A stretch of DNA of 64,000 bases from Paraburkholderia madseniana (GTDB lineage Bacteria > Pseudomonadota > Gammaproteobacteria > Burkholderiales > Burkholderiaceae): the NCBI RefSeq assembly GCF_009690905.1, contig NZ_VOSW01000054.1, positions 1-64,000 on the forward strand, given 5' to 3'. A program made the position numbers and the translations under genes. This document shows positions 33,884 to 43,152 of the stretch, one piece after another; the stretch's first letter is position 1; each line of letters begins with the position of its first letter. The notes under the pieces were generated by a model. The model had not been told where the DNA came from, searched no databases, and worked only from the letters and a program-made list of their open reading frames with translations.

Positions 33884-35527
33884 GGCCCAGAGTGTGTCAA
33901 AACACCTTTTTGAATTGCTAAAATATCTCGTCCGATAGCGGAGGCGAGCGAGATGAAGCGGTTCGTTCAAGGCGACAATCGTACTCAAACAATCCTTCTT
34001 CCTGAATCGCTCGACGACTATGTAGCGGATACCAATCCGGTCCGCGTAGTCGACGTCTTTGTCGATGAGCTGGATCTTCATCAGCTTGGATTTGAGGGCG
34101 TCGAACCAGCGCTTACCGGACGACCTGCGTATCACCCGGATGTGATGCTTAAGATCTACATCTACGGCTATCTGAACCGAATTCAATCCAGTCGACGGCT
34201 TGAGCGCGAGGCACAGCGCAACGTCGAATTGATGTGGCTCACGGGTCGTCTGGTGCCCGACTTCAAGACCATTGCGAGGTTCCGCAAAGATAATGGCAAG
34301 GCGATCCGCAGCGTCTGTCGCCAGTTCGTTGTGCTGTGCCAACGCCTGAACCTGTTCTCCGAGGCGCTCGTTGCGATAGACGGCAGCAAGTTTAAGGCTG
34401 TGAACCATCGCGATCGCAACTTCACGAGCGCGAAACTGGAACGCCGCATGCGGGATATCGAGGCAAGCATTAGCCGTTATCTGGTAGAAATGGACACCGC
34501 CGATCGTCAGGAGCCGACGATCGCGAAGGCGAAGACAGAACGGCTGCAAGACAAGATTGCGGCTCTCAAGGAGCAGATGCAAATCCTCAAGCAGGTCGAA
34601 GTCAAGCTCGACGCGGCACCGGACAAGCAGGTGTCGCTCACGGACCCGGACGCGCGTTCGATGAAGACTCGGGGAACCGGAGTCGTCGGCTACAACGTCC
34701 AGGTAGCGGTCGATGCAAAGCACCATTTGATCGTCGCGCACCAGGTCACCAATGATGGAATTGATCGAGACCAACTCACGTCGATGGCCAGGCTGGCGCG
34801 TACGGAAATGGGCGTTGATAAACTTACGGCAGTTGCCGACCGCGGTTACTACAAGAGCGAAGAGATACTCGCATGCCACGAGGCCGGCATCACGGTGTTT
34901 GTTCCTAAGACAAAGACCTCGGGCGCGACCGCTGACGGCCGCTTCAGCAAAGACGATTTTATCTACGATGCCGAGAAGAACGAGTATCGATGTCCGGCAG
35001 GCGAGCGTCTCGTATGGCGCTATACAACAACCGAACGTAGCCTGAAGTTTGATCGCTACTGGAGTTCGCAGTGCCAACAGTGCTCGTTGAAAGACAAATG
35101 CACTCCGAGCACCGAACGCCGGGTAACGCGCTGGGAGCACGAAGGATTGCTCGAAGAGATGCAGGCCCGGCTTGATCTCGCCCCCGACATGATGCGTATC
35201 CGACGACAGACCGTCGAGCATCCCTTCGGCACGATCAAGGGCTGGATGGGCGCGACTCATTTCCTGACCCGTACTATCGGACCGGTGAGCACGGAGATGA
35301 GCTTGCACGTGCTTGCCTACAACATGAAGCGGGTTATCAAGCTTCTCGGTTCAGAAACGGTTATGAAAGCGATGCGGGTGTGAAACCCGTATGTGACTCA
35401 CCGTCTCCGCAATACATTCGGCACTGAATTGACGTTTGTCGTGCCACAATCGATACGCCCCAATCTACCAACGAGCCAGCGCGCCCTCAAATTTCCGCCG
35501 GCTGTGCGTTTTGACACACTCTGGGCC
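33884..35527 (+). mobile_element. Complete IS1182-family insertion sequence, 1644 bp
   Basis: The left end is GGCCCAGAGTGTGTCAAAAC and the right end, on the opposite strand, is the same for at least 20 bases. It encodes one intact transposase. No obvious target duplication flanks the element (left ...GACAACC, right ATGAGCG...), although the exact ends could be two or three bases further in. A truncated relative lies at 3625-3702, and the MITE at 17175-17322 has related ends. Confidence 0.9.
33953..35383 (+). CDS. IS1182-family transposase
   Basis: A 476-residue DDE transposase. The N-terminal DUF772-type domain carries GRPAYHPDVMLKIYIYGYLNRIQSSRRLEREAQRN. Catalytic blocks include VAIDGSKFKA (first Asp), LTAVADRGYYKSEEIL (second Asp) and RRQTVEHPFGTIKGWMG (Glu). 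A cysteine pair region (CQQCSLKDKCTP) is typical of the IS1182 family. Full length and uninterrupted, so probably functional. The left end of the element lies 69 bases upstream. Confidence 0.95.
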   Translation: MKRFVQGDNRTQTILLPESLDDYVADTNPVRVVDVFVDELDLHQLGFEGVEPALTGRPAYHPDVMLKIYIYGYLNRIQSSRRLEREAQRNVELMWLTGRLVPDFKTIARFRKDNGKAIRSVCRQFVVLCQRLNLFSEALVAIDGSKFKAVNHRDRNFTSAKLERRMRDIEASISRYLVEMDTADRQEPTIAKAKTERLQDKIAALKEQMQILKQVEVKLDAAPDKQVSLTDPDARSMKTRGTGVVGYNVQVAVDAKHHLIVAHQVTNDGIDRDQLTSMARLARTEMGVDKLTAVADRGYYKSEEILACHEAGITVFVPKTKTSGATADGRFSKDDFIYDAEKNEYRCPAGERLVWRYTTTERSLKFDRYWSSQCQQCSLKDKCTPSTERRVTRWEHEGLLEEMQARLDLAPDMMRIRRQTVEHPFGTIKGWMGATHFLTRTIGPVSTEMSLHVLAYNMKRVIKLLGSETVMKAMRV

Positions 35528-35789
35528 ATGAGCGGCCGCTCGGGCGCACTTCGATGCAACGCTTGGAATGTCGGCTCCAGTGCAGACTCCAGACCTTCCG
35601 TCCGCAGTCTGGCCATGGTCTGGCGTCGCATGCACCATCGTCATAAGCATTCTGGCAACGTTTTCGAAGCTACCGACGCCGCTTCGCTCAAAGTGTGTAC
35701 GTCCGCAGGAACAAGCCGGTCCTTTCGGCGAGAGCCGATTGGCGTCGAGGTTTATTTCGTTTCGGGAAAGATCCGCTTTGACGGGCCTC
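35528..35789. other. Intergenic region right of IS1182
   Basis: No gene recognised between the element and the 3' end of the citrate synthase-like gene. No terminator identified. Confidence 0.4.
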
Positions 35790-37034
35790 TCAGCGCCCAA
35801 CCGTTTTGAATACCCGATTCTTGTCGAGCGTGACTGGATCGAGCGTATTCTCGCCGCCTTCCGCTGGCGAGGCGGGGGCGGCGTCTTCCAGCGCGGGCCC
35901 GGTATAGCGCCCTCGTGGCCGTATGACCTTGCTCACCCGGAGTTGCTCAATACAGTGCGCGAGCAGACCCACGCTCCGGGCTGTTGCGAACAACGCGAAC
36001 GATGCATCGCGCGGCAACGCCAGCTGAGCCGCCAGGGCCGCAAGCGCAACGTCGATATTTGGCTTGAGCCCGGTCAGCTCAACCACCTTGTTGATGAACG
36101 ACATGAGCTCTTGAGGCGGATTCAGCACTTCGAGCAATGCGGCCGCCCTCGGATCGCCGTCTGGATACAAATGATGTCCAAACCCAGGGATCGGAATGGC
36201 CGACTGCAAGTGATGGGCAACCACGTGCTCCGCACCGAGTCTTCCGACGTCGTCGAACACGGCCCGCACGCGGCCCGACGCATCGCCGTGCAGCGGGCCC
36301 GAGAGAGTCGCGAGTCCGGTAAGCAGGCATCCCGGCAGCGACGCGCCGGTGGAGGCGGTAATCCTGGCGGCGAACGCCGAACTCGTAATCTCATGGTCGG
36401 CCACGAGGACCAAGGCACGGCGGATGAGCTCAGCGCCATCGCGGTCCTGGCCCCAGCCGAGCGCGAATCGTTCATGCATTCTCTGTGCATTCGCGTCACA
36501 GCGCGCGCCAAACGCTTGCGCGATGAGCGCCACAAGCCGGCCGGCCTCGACGTGCAGTGCGCTGTCCGTGCGTCCGAGGGTCGAGTGCCCGCAGGCCGCG
36601 AGCGCCGCCAGCGATGTAAACGCGCATTGCCTGCCTCGTTCGTCGCCCTGTAGCGGCATGTCACCCGTTTCGAAGGAAACGGGCTCGCGCGCATTCCAGA
36701 GAATGGCCGCCACGGCTTCAAGCGTCGCCGTGTCCGAAAGCCGGATGCTATCCCGCCCCCGGTAGTACGGCCGACCTTTTGAGAAGGTGGTAATGCTGCT
36801 GTAAATGCAGGGTTCCGCACCGAATATGGTCCCGGCGGCGAGCGCTTCGCGCTTGCGTCCCACCTGCTTTTTGCGGCACAGACCGGCGACGTCCTCCGCA
36901 CGGTAGAGGCTCTTGCGCGGGTCGAGCGGATCCGGCATGACCGCGATGGTGCCTCGACTTACGTACGCATAGACAGTCTGCGCTTGCACTCCGAGTTGTC
37001 GAGCCGCTTCAGTCAGAGTGATCCAGTTTCGCAT
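35790..37034 (-). CDS. Citrate synthase-family protein with N-terminal helix-turn-helix
   Basis: A 414-residue protein. Residues 1-55 form a MerR/excisionase-like helix-turn-helix (WITLTEAARQLGVQAQTVYAYVSRG, LYRAEDVAGLCRKK). The rest is a citrate synthase fold. Likely catalytic positions are His in VLVADHEITSS, His in IPGFGHHLYPDGDPR and Asp in KPNIDVALAAL. All are present, so condensation of an oxoacid with acyl-CoA is possible. HTH-citrate synthase fusions are known in proteobacteria and are often found in small catabolic clusters; their substrates are generally unknown. The start at 37034 matches the HTH start. A VOC protein and MFS transporter lie upstream on the same strand. Confidence 0.87.
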   Translation of the reverse strand: MRNWITLTEAARQLGVQAQTVYAYVSRGTIAVMPDPLDPRKSLYRAEDVAGLCRKKQVGRKREALAAGTIFGAEPCIYSSITTFSKGRPYYRGRDSIRLSDTATLEAVAAILWNAREPVSFETGDMPLQGDERGRQCAFTSLAALAACGHSTLGRTDSALHVEAGRLVALIAQAFGARCDANAQRMHERFALGWGQDRDGAELIRRALVLVADHEITSSAFAARITASTGASLPGCLLTGLATLSGPLHGDASGRVRAVFDDVGRLGAEHVVAHHLQSAIPIPGFGHHLYPDGDPRAAALLEVLNPPQELMSFINKVVELTGLKPNIDVALAALAAQLALPRDASFALFATARSVGLLAHCIEQLRVSKVIRPRGRYTGPALEDAAPASPAEGGENTLDPVTLDKNRVFKTVGR

Positions 37035-37142
37035 GGGATGGCAAGCAAGGAGTTGCAGCGGAACGGAGCAACAGGGGAGTGACGACGTGGATCGCGCCGT
37101 GCATTCGAGCACGACCGATCCAGCGCCAATATTGACGTTTTT

Positions 37143-37532
37143 TCAGGTAAAAGTCATCTCGACGGGTCGCCGCTCCAGGATCTCGACGAGAATGTCACCC
37201 GGCGACCGCACGAAGCAGGCCCTGACGCCGGGGCGAACCTGCTTGATCGGCTCGACGATTTCCGCGTCGCAGCGCAACAGATGCTCGAACGCGGCGTCGA
37301 TATCGTCCACGACCACACCGAAATGATCAATGCCCTGCTGCCGCTCGCCATGAGGGCGCCCGGTTTGGGCGCTCGTCAGCGACGTGATGAAAAGGTTGAT
37401 GCTGCCGATGCGCAAATCCACCCGCCCCGGGCGACGCACGATCTCGGCGTTCAGGCAGCGCGCAAACCACGCGGCAGTGGCTTCGGCGTCCGCCGAGCAC
37501 AGTTGCAGATGGTCCCACTTGAATTCAATCAT
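37143..37532 (-). CDS. VOC/glyoxalase-fold protein
   Basis: A 129-residue single-domain protein of the vicinal oxygen chelate superfamily. It has the beta-alpha-beta-beta-beta layout twice: WDHLQLCSADAEATAAWFARCL at the start and IDHFGVVVDDIDAAFEHLL in the second half. Metal-ligand candidates are His8, His (IDHFG) and Glu in ILVEILERRP. Members include glyoxalases, epimerases and dioxygenases; the reaction here is unknown. It is in line with the citrate synthase-like gene and the MFS gene, probably one operon. Confidence 0.83.
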   Translation of the reverse strand: MIEFKWDHLQLCSADAEATAAWFARCLNAEIVRRPGRVDLRIGSINLFITSLTSAQTGRPHGERQQGIDHFGVVVDDIDAAFEHLLRCDAEIVEPIKQVRPGVRACFVRSPGDILVEILERRPVEMTFT

Positions 37533-37558
37533 TCGATTTCACCGTATAGTCAAAAGCG

Positions 37559-38875
37559 TCACAGTTCGATGCGGGAAAGCTTCCCCAGCAGCACGGAGTA
37601 CGAGAGCGCGCCGAGCAGGCATATCGCGCCCATCAGGTTGAGCGCCCAATAGAAGTGGCCGGTGTGGTGGGTGATGTAGCCGATCATGAGCGGCGTGGTG
37701 ACGGCCGCGATGTTGGCCGCGAGGCTGGTGATGCTGCTGGTCAGTCCCACGTACTGTCGAGGCGCGATTTCGGAGACGGCGGCCCACGACATCGACCCGA
37801 CGCCCTGCGCGAAGAACGCCATAGTCAGGATGGCGATCACCCCCTCGTTAGACTCGACGAAATTGACGAGCACGATAGACGCGCCGAGCAGCGTGCCGAT
37901 AATGAGCGGCGCCTTGCGCGCAGTGGAAATCGACACCCCGCGCCGAATGAAAAAGTCCGAGAGGAAACCAGCAAGCAGAATGCCGACTGTCGCGCCGATA
38001 AATGGGAGTGCCTGGAAGATCCCGACCTTGATCATCGACATGTGGCGCGCTTCGATCAGATAGGTCATGAACCACGTGGTGAAGAAGACCAGCAAGGTGT
38101 TGTTGCAAAACTTGCCGATGCAGATCGCGAGAATCTGCCGGTAGCCGAGCAGCTTAAGTGCCATGCGCCAATCGAACTTCTCGCGGGGCTTGCGCGCCGC
38201 AGTGGCGCCTTCATTGATGTACTGCAGTTCGGCCGCATTCACACCCGTGTGCTGATGCGGATCGCGGTAAACCCCGTACCAGAGAAGACTGAACAGAATA
38301 CCGACGCCGCCCGTTACGAAAAAGACAGCACGCCAACCGTACGCGGCGGAGATCCACAGCAACAAGCCGGTGAACAAGGGGGTCCCGATGTATTGCCCCA
38401 TGACATATACGCTGGTCGCGAAGCCACGTTCCCGGGCCGGAAACCACAACGTTACGGAGCGCGCATTCGAAGGGAACGCCGGCGCCTCCATTGCGCCGAT
38501 TGCGAGCCGCGATCCGAGCAACATCTGATAGCCGTTCGCGAAACCCTGCGTCAACGTGGCGAATGACCAGCCGAGGAGGGACAACCCATAGGCGAGGCGC
38601 GAGCCGAGAATATCGGTCAGCATGCCGCCGGGCACGAGAGCAATGGAATAGGCAAGGCCGAAACCGGCAAACAGTTCGCCCATCTCCATCTTGTCGAGCG
38701 CGAGGCCTTTCGAGAGGCCTGGCGCAACGATGCCCAGCGCCGACCGGTCGACGTAATTGAGGATGGTTGCCGCGAGCAGCATCGAGAGCACGACGTACCG
38801 CACCCTGGAGCGTTTCGCAGTATCCGCGTAAACCAGGTTTCGGCCCGGCAATGTTTGTTCCTCTACGGCTTTCAT
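37559..38875 (-). CDS. MFS transporter, anion:cation symporter (ACS) type
   Basis: A 438-residue transporter with about twelve helices. The first helix region reads TILNYVDRSALGIVAPGL, typical of the ACS family (hexuronate, galactonate, phthalate and related organic anions). The helix 4-5 part reads LLGSRLAIGAMEAPAFPSNARSVTLWFPARERGFA, also a strong family mark. It lies between the SDR and VOC genes on the same strand, 26 bases from the latter. It probably imports the organic acid processed by the cluster. Confidence 0.9.
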   Translation of the reverse strand: MKAVEEQTLPGRNLVYADTAKRSRVRYVVLSMLLAATILNYVDRSALGIVAPGLSKGLALDKMEMGELFAGFGLAYSIALVPGGMLTDILGSRLAYGLSLLGWSFATLTQGFANGYQMLLGSRLAIGAMEAPAFPSNARSVTLWFPARERGFATSVYVMGQYIGTPLFTGLLLWISAAYGWRAVFFVTGGVGILFSLLWYGVYRDPHQHTGVNAAELQYINEGATAARKPREKFDWRMALKLLGYRQILAICIGKFCNNTLLVFFTTWFMTYLIEARHMSMIKVGIFQALPFIGATVGILLAGFLSDFFIRRGVSISTARKAPLIIGTLLGASIVLVNFVESNEGVIAILTMAFFAQGVGSMSWAAVSEIAPRQYVGLTSSITSLAANIAAVTTPLMIGYITHHTGHFYWALNLMGAICLLGALSYSVLLGKLSRIEL

Positions 38876-38929
38876 CGGTGTCTCCAGAACATTCGCCAGT
38901 TGTTTTTTTATTGTTGGCGCGAGGGTGAT

Positions 38930-39688
38930 TTATCCGCGGCCGACGAACGGCATCGTGGTCGCCATGATCGTCATGTTGAGAACATTGGCCTCGAGCGGAA
39001 GACTGGCCATGTGTGCGACCGCATTCGCCACGTGCGTCACATCCATTCTTGCTTCGGGTGCCATGCTGCCATCCGCTTGCAGTACGCCGCGGTTCATGCG
39101 TTCCGTGAGCGATGTCGCCGCGTTGCCGATATCGATCTGGCTGCAGGCGATATTGAACGCGCGTCCGTCCAGCGCGATCGATTTGGTGATGCCGGTGACC
39201 GCATGTTTCGTTGCCGTATAGGCGATGGTATGCGGCCTCGGCGAGTGGGCTGAGATCGATCCATTGTTGATGATTCGTCCGCCTTGAGGGGACTGTTCTT
39301 TCATCAGGCGATAAGCTGCCCGAGCGCACAGGAAGACGCCGGTCAGATTGGTGGCCACGACGTCGTTCCAGAAATCGACCTCGTAATCCTCAAGGGGGAC
39401 GGCCCCCGCGTTGCGGCCTGCGTTGTTGAAGAGCACGTCGAGCCGGCCGAATGCCTCGGCGATCTGCGAAAACGCCTGCTGGACCGACGCGGCGTCGGCA
39501 ACGTTGGCCTGGAAAACATGTGATTCTCCGCCGGCAATGCCGATGGCCTCTTTCGTTTCCAGCAGCGGCTCGGCTCTGCGCCCGATCAGCGCGACGGCGA
39601 ATCCCGCGTTGGCGAGCGCGAGGGCGGCGCTGCGGCCGATGCCGGAGCCGGCGCCCGTAACGGCTGCGAACTTCTTTGATGCAGACAT
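38930..39688 (-). CDS. SDR-family oxidoreductase
   Basis: A 252-residue short-chain dehydrogenase. It has AAVTGAGSGIGRSAALAL at residues 8-25, NNAGRNAG, INNGSISAHSP with the catalytic Ser, and AYTATKHAV with Tyr and Lys. A GAGAGGAAG leader precedes the ATG at 39688. It is the first gene of the leftward operon (SDR, MFS, VOC, citrate synthase-like) and faces the D-2-hydroxyacid dehydrogenase gene. It probably oxidises an alcohol group on the imported acid; the substrate is not known. Confidence 0.9.
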   Translation of the reverse strand: MSASKKFAAVTGAGSGIGRSAALALANAGFAVALIGRRAEPLLETKEAIGIAGGESHVFQANVADAASVQQAFSQIAEAFGRLDVLFNNAGRNAGAVPLEDYEVDFWNDVVATNLTGVFLCARAAYRLMKEQSPQGGRIINNGSISAHSPRPHTIAYTATKHAVTGITKSIALDGRAFNIACSQIDIGNAATSLTERMNRGVLQADGSMAPEARMDVTHVANAVAHMASLPLEANVLNMTIMATTMPFVGRG

Positions 39689-39758
39689 TTGACTTCCTCT
39701 CAACGATTCAATTGAACACGGGAAAGAGAGTTGCATCCGCGCTATGCGGTGAGCAATC

Positions 39759-39775
39759 TTGATTCATTGAATCAA
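39759..39775. promoter_or_regulatory. Palindromic putative operator TTGATTCATTGAATCAA
   Basis: A perfect 17-bp palindrome (8-base arms around a central T), 70 bases upstream of the SDR start and inside the divergent promoter region. A related palindrome lies at 39920-39938, and a TTCAATTGAA palindrome at 39707-39716. Shared TTGATT/AATCAA half-sites suggest one regulator binds the region. No regulator gene of this cluster is in the window. Confidence 0.55.
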
Positions 39776-39919
39776 CATCCGAGGGCCTTGCGGACCGGGA
39801 TCGCATCAGGGTTTTCCTGATGCGCGTGTTGCCGCGAGCAAGATGGAAGAGGGGCAAGACGGAAACGAATCGCAACGCGCAGGCGCCGCGAACAATAAGG
39901 GGCTAATCATTACCGAGGA

Positions 39920-39938
39920 GTTGATTCGTCCAATCAAC
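39920..39938. promoter_or_regulatory. Palindromic putative operator GTTGATTCGTCCAATCAAC
   Basis: Seven-base arms GTTGATT and AATCAAC around a 5-base spacer, 61 bases before the D-2-hydroxyacid dehydrogenase start. Half-sites match those of the palindrome at 39759-39775. Confidence 0.5.
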
Positions 39939-39998
39939 ATTGACGGTCCGGTCTGCGATTTCGTAGTCTCTCGACGTCTGCCTACCAAAGGAAAAACC

Positions 39999-40961
39999 AT
40001 GTCGGAAGATAAACGCACCAGCCTGTTGATTGCGCGAAGGGTTCCCACAGCCGTGGCGAAACGCGCCGCAGCCGAATTCCATGCCTTCGTGACCGAGGCC
40101 GATATGGACTCGTGGTCTGTCGTCGACTTCTGCAAGAAGCACGATGTGCCGGCCGTACTCATCGGGAAAAAATCCGGCCTGCAGGCGGAACACATTGCCG
40201 CGCTGCCCTCGACGGTCAAGATCATTGCGAACGCGAGCGCGGGCTTCGATCACATGGATGTAGCGGCGGCCCGTGAAAGGGGAATCGTCGTCACGAACGC
40301 ACCCGATGCGTTGACCGAGTGCACGGCCGATTTCTCCATGCTGCTCTTGCTGGCTGCGTGCCGTCGCGCCTCAGAATACGAACGGATCATGCGCAACGGA
40401 TGGGGCAAATCGTTCGGCATGACCGAGATGCTGGGTACGCGAGTGAACGACAAGACGCTCGGCATCGTTGGATTCGGGCGTATTGGACGGGCAGTCGCCA
40501 AGCGTGCGCAGGCATTCGGCATGCGCGTGATTTACACGGACATGCACCGTGCGGGTCCGTCGGTGGAGAATGGCGCGACCTTCTATGCCACTCTCGACGA
40601 AATGCTGCCGCACTGCCAGGTGCTCACGCTGCACGTGCCGGGCGGAGCCGTTCCACTCATGACGAAAAGAGAGTTTGGACTCCTTCCCGCAGGCGCGATT
40701 TTTGTCAACGCGGCGCGTGGCGGCCTGGTGGACGAAGATGCGCTTTATGACGCCCTGACTTCGGGTCATCTATTCAGCGCGGGTCTGGATGTGTACCGGA
40801 ACGAGCCCAATGTCGACAAGCGCTTCGCTGAACTCGACAACGTGTTCCTGACGCCCCATATGGCCAGCGCAACGATTGAGACCCGCGACCAGATGGGCTT
40901 TACGGCGCTGGATAATGTCGCCGCCGTGCTGGAAGGGCGGCCCGCCTCGAATCCTGTCTAA
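39999..40961 (+). CDS. D-2-hydroxyacid dehydrogenase (glyoxylate/2-ketogluconate reductase type)
   Basis: A 320-residue NAD(P)-dependent enzyme. It has the cofactor loop TLGIVGFGRIGRAVAKRA with Asp/His-type selectivity region (YTDMHRA), the catalytic Arg in VNAARGGLVDED, the Glu in DVYRNEP and the His in LTPHMASAT. All are intact, so reversible oxidation of a D-2-hydroxyacid to the 2-oxoacid is expected. AAAGGA lies about 7 bases before ATG 39999. It is divergent from the SDR-MFS-VOC-citrate synthase operon, with shared palindromes between, so the five genes probably serve one pathway for a hydroxy or sugar acid. Confidence 0.92.
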   Translation: MSEDKRTSLLIARRVPTAVAKRAAAEFHAFVTEADMDSWSVVDFCKKHDVPAVLIGKKSGLQAEHIAALPSTVKIIANASAGFDHMDVAAARERGIVVTNAPDALTECTADFSMLLLLAACRRASEYERIMRNGWGKSFGMTEMLGTRVNDKTLGIVGFGRIGRAVAKRAQAFGMRVIYTDMHRAGPSVENGATFYATLDEMLPHCQVLTLHVPGGAVPLMTKREFGLLPAGAIFVNAARGGLVDEDALYDALTSGHLFSAGLDVYRNEPNVDKRFAELDNVFLTPHMASATIETRDQMGFTALDNVAAVLEGRPASNPV

Positions 40962-41526
40962 GGCTCGGCCTCATCGGGGCAGTAACGTTGCGACGCCGGT
41001 CGAAAAACGGCGTGGTACGCATCGACGCATGATTGGCCACCGCTGCAGCGTTCTTGAGCGTGCCGCCGTTTTCCCGCTTTCATGAGGTTGATCGGCATCA
41101 ACCCGGTATTAATGCTCGGCCTATGTCAGGCGGCCAGCCGGGGTAATGGCCGAAATCGATTTGAACGCCGTCTAACCTGCCACGTCTGTCTGCGCCTTGG
41201 GCAGAGATGGCCATCTGGTCAAGGACGGCGCGCGACAGACGATCGCAAGTTAATTCCGAGCGGTGGCGAAGAACTGACCGCCCGTCTCCCGATAAAATCG
41301 ACTAACGGCCGTTGTACACCGCAAGCAGCCGTTGGTTTCGCACCGCGCCGAAGGGCGGGAGTGGGTCGGTACCGGAAGTTCGTCGTAGCGCGCCCCTCGT
41401 GGCCAGAAGCGGCCGTTGCACGCCGTCTTCTGGAACGCCAACAATTCGGCGGGCGCGTTATACCTCGCCGTTCAGCCCTGGAGCCCAGACGAGCGAGCCA
41501 GCACGGGGGCTGTCTACCATCGGCGA
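40962..41526. other. Gene-free stretch with degenerate repeats
   Basis: No gene recognised. GC-rich words such as GGCCAGAAGCGGCCGTTGCA and GCAAGCAGCCGTTGGTTTCG resemble the degenerate intergenic repeats common in this type of genome. The short frames on either strand have no family resemblance. Confidence 0.4.
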
Positions 41527-43104
41527 TCAGGCGAGCCTGATGATCAGTGCTTCGCCGGCGGCGAGATGATTTGCGCCTTCCGTGATCGACTCGCCGTCGC
41601 GGCCGGGGAAAGTCGATAACAGCACCGTGCCTGATGGCAACGGGGTGGTGGCGTCGGCGGCGCCCGTGTTTAGCGCCATGAAAAGCCGCTGATCGCCAGA
41701 ACGCCGCTCGTAAGTGAGCACGTCGCCGTGCGCGGTGAGGTTTTCAATCGCGCCTTCCAGGAGTGCCGCGTTGCTCCGCCGAATTGACAACAGCCGGCGA
41801 TACAGCGACAACATGCTCGACGCCTCGCCGTCCTGGCCGCTAACGCTGGTTGCCGCGCTTACCGGCAACCACGGCTGGCCGCTTGTAAAACCGGCATGGG
41901 GCAGGGATGAGTCCCATTGCATCGGCGTACGCTCAGGATCTCGGCCCTGACCGATACCCGGTTGCCGAAGCTCGGCCGGGTCCTGAACCTGGTCGGGCGG
42001 AATCTCGCCGTCGATCATGCCAATTTCATCGCCGTAGTAGAGCGTTGGTGTCCCGCGCAGTGTCAACAGCAGCACAGCGGCCACGCGCGCTTGCGCCGCC
42101 CCCAGCCGCGACGCCACGCGCGGGTTGTCGTGATTGGATAGCACCGAGTTTGGCCAGGCGTGCTCCGGCAATGCGCGATCGTAATCCGACACCATCCTTC
42201 CAATATCGGCCGCATTCCACGCTGGGTTCAGGAGCTGGAAATTGAAAGGCATGTTGGCACCATCGCCGTTCGTGCCGTAGTACGTCATCAGTTGCGGCAC
42301 GGGCAGATAGATTTCACCGATCAACACACGCTCGCCGTATTCATCCAGCGTGGCACGCATCGACCGCACGATTTCATGCACCTCCGGCTGATCCTCAGTG
42401 TAAGTCTGCAATAGCCGGTGATGATCCGGCTCGCCCGGCCGGAACGCGGGGTTGGGCGGGTTATCACGGAACTGGGCGTCCTTGATCAGCAGCCACAGCA
42501 CGTCCACGCGGAAACCGTCCACGCCGCGATCCAGCCAGAAGCGCAGGACATCGTCCATCGCGCGACGCACCTCGGCATTGCGCCAGTTCAAGTCGGGCTG
42601 TTCGCGCAAGAACGTGTGATAGTAATACTGGCCAGTGTGCGCATCCCATTGCCACGCGGACCCTCCCATCCGGCTCAGCCAGTTGTTCGGCGGCCCACCA
42701 CCGGGCACGGGATCGCGCCACAAATACCAGTCGCGCTTCGGGTCGTCGCGCGAGGACCGGCTTGCTTCGAACCACACATGCCGGTCCGACGAATGATTCG
42801 GCACGAAGTCGAGCAGCACTTTCAACCCGCGTCCGTGGGCGCGGTCCACAAGTTGCTTGAAGTCGTCGAGCGTGCCGAACATTGGGTCGATATTGCAATA
42901 GTCGGCGACGTCGTAACCGAAATCCGCCATGGGTGACGGGTAGACTGGGGAGATCCAGACTGCATCGATGCCAAGCAGCGCGAGATACGCCAGACGCGCA
43001 CTTATGCCCGCCAGGTCACCGATGCCGTCGCCATTGGTGTCCTGAAACGAGCGCGGATAGACCTGATAGATCACGCCGCGTTGCCACCACACCAGTTCAG
43101 GCAT
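41527..43104 (-). CDS. GH13 alpha-glucosidase / oligo-1,6-glucosidase type
   Basis: A 525-residue glycoside hydrolase family 13 enzyme. Conserved regions are DFVPNHSSDRH (region I), GFRVDVLWL with the nucleophile Asp (II), LIGEIYLP with the acid/base Glu (III) and VLSNHDNPR with the transition-state Asp (IV). The N-terminus WWQRGVIYQVYPRSFQDTNGDGIGDL is typical of alpha-glucosidases and related enzymes acting on alpha-linked gluco-oligosaccharides, maltose or sucrose-type substrates. There is no signal peptide, so it is cytoplasmic. The start at 43104 follows GAGAGGAA. It is divergent from another GH13 gene 48 bases away. Confidence 0.92.
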   Translation of the reverse strand: MPELVWWQRGVIYQVYPRSFQDTNGDGIGDLAGISARLAYLALLGIDAVWISPVYPSPMADFGYDVADYCNIDPMFGTLDDFKQLVDRAHGRGLKVLLDFVPNHSSDRHVWFEASRSSRDDPKRDWYLWRDPVPGGGPPNNWLSRMGGSAWQWDAHTGQYYYHTFLREQPDLNWRNAEVRRAMDDVLRFWLDRGVDGFRVDVLWLLIKDAQFRDNPPNPAFRPGEPDHHRLLQTYTEDQPEVHEIVRSMRATLDEYGERVLIGEIYLPVPQLMTYYGTNGDGANMPFNFQLLNPAWNAADIGRMVSDYDRALPEHAWPNSVLSNHDNPRVASRLGAAQARVAAVLLLTLRGTPTLYYGDEIGMIDGEIPPDQVQDPAELRQPGIGQGRDPERTPMQWDSSLPHAGFTSGQPWLPVSAATSVSGQDGEASSMLSLYRRLLSIRRSNAALLEGAIENLTAHGDVLTYERRSGDQRLFMALNTGAADATTPLPSGTVLLSTFPGRDGESITEGANHLAAGEALIIRLA

Positions 43105-43152
43105 TGCTGTTCCTCTCACTGATCGATTGTTTTGGAGCCACGCGCGGACCGT
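43105..43152. promoter_or_regulatory. Divergent promoter between two GH13 genes
   Basis: Only 48 bases separate the two divergent starts, so the promoters must overlap each other or the coding ends. No operator could be identified. The rightward gene lacks a good ribosome binding site and may have a short or absent leader. Confidence 0.4.

Noticed and set aside
33833..35308. 491-codon minus-strand frame
   Set aside because: Antisense shadow of the IS1182 transposase, caused by GC-rich codon bias.
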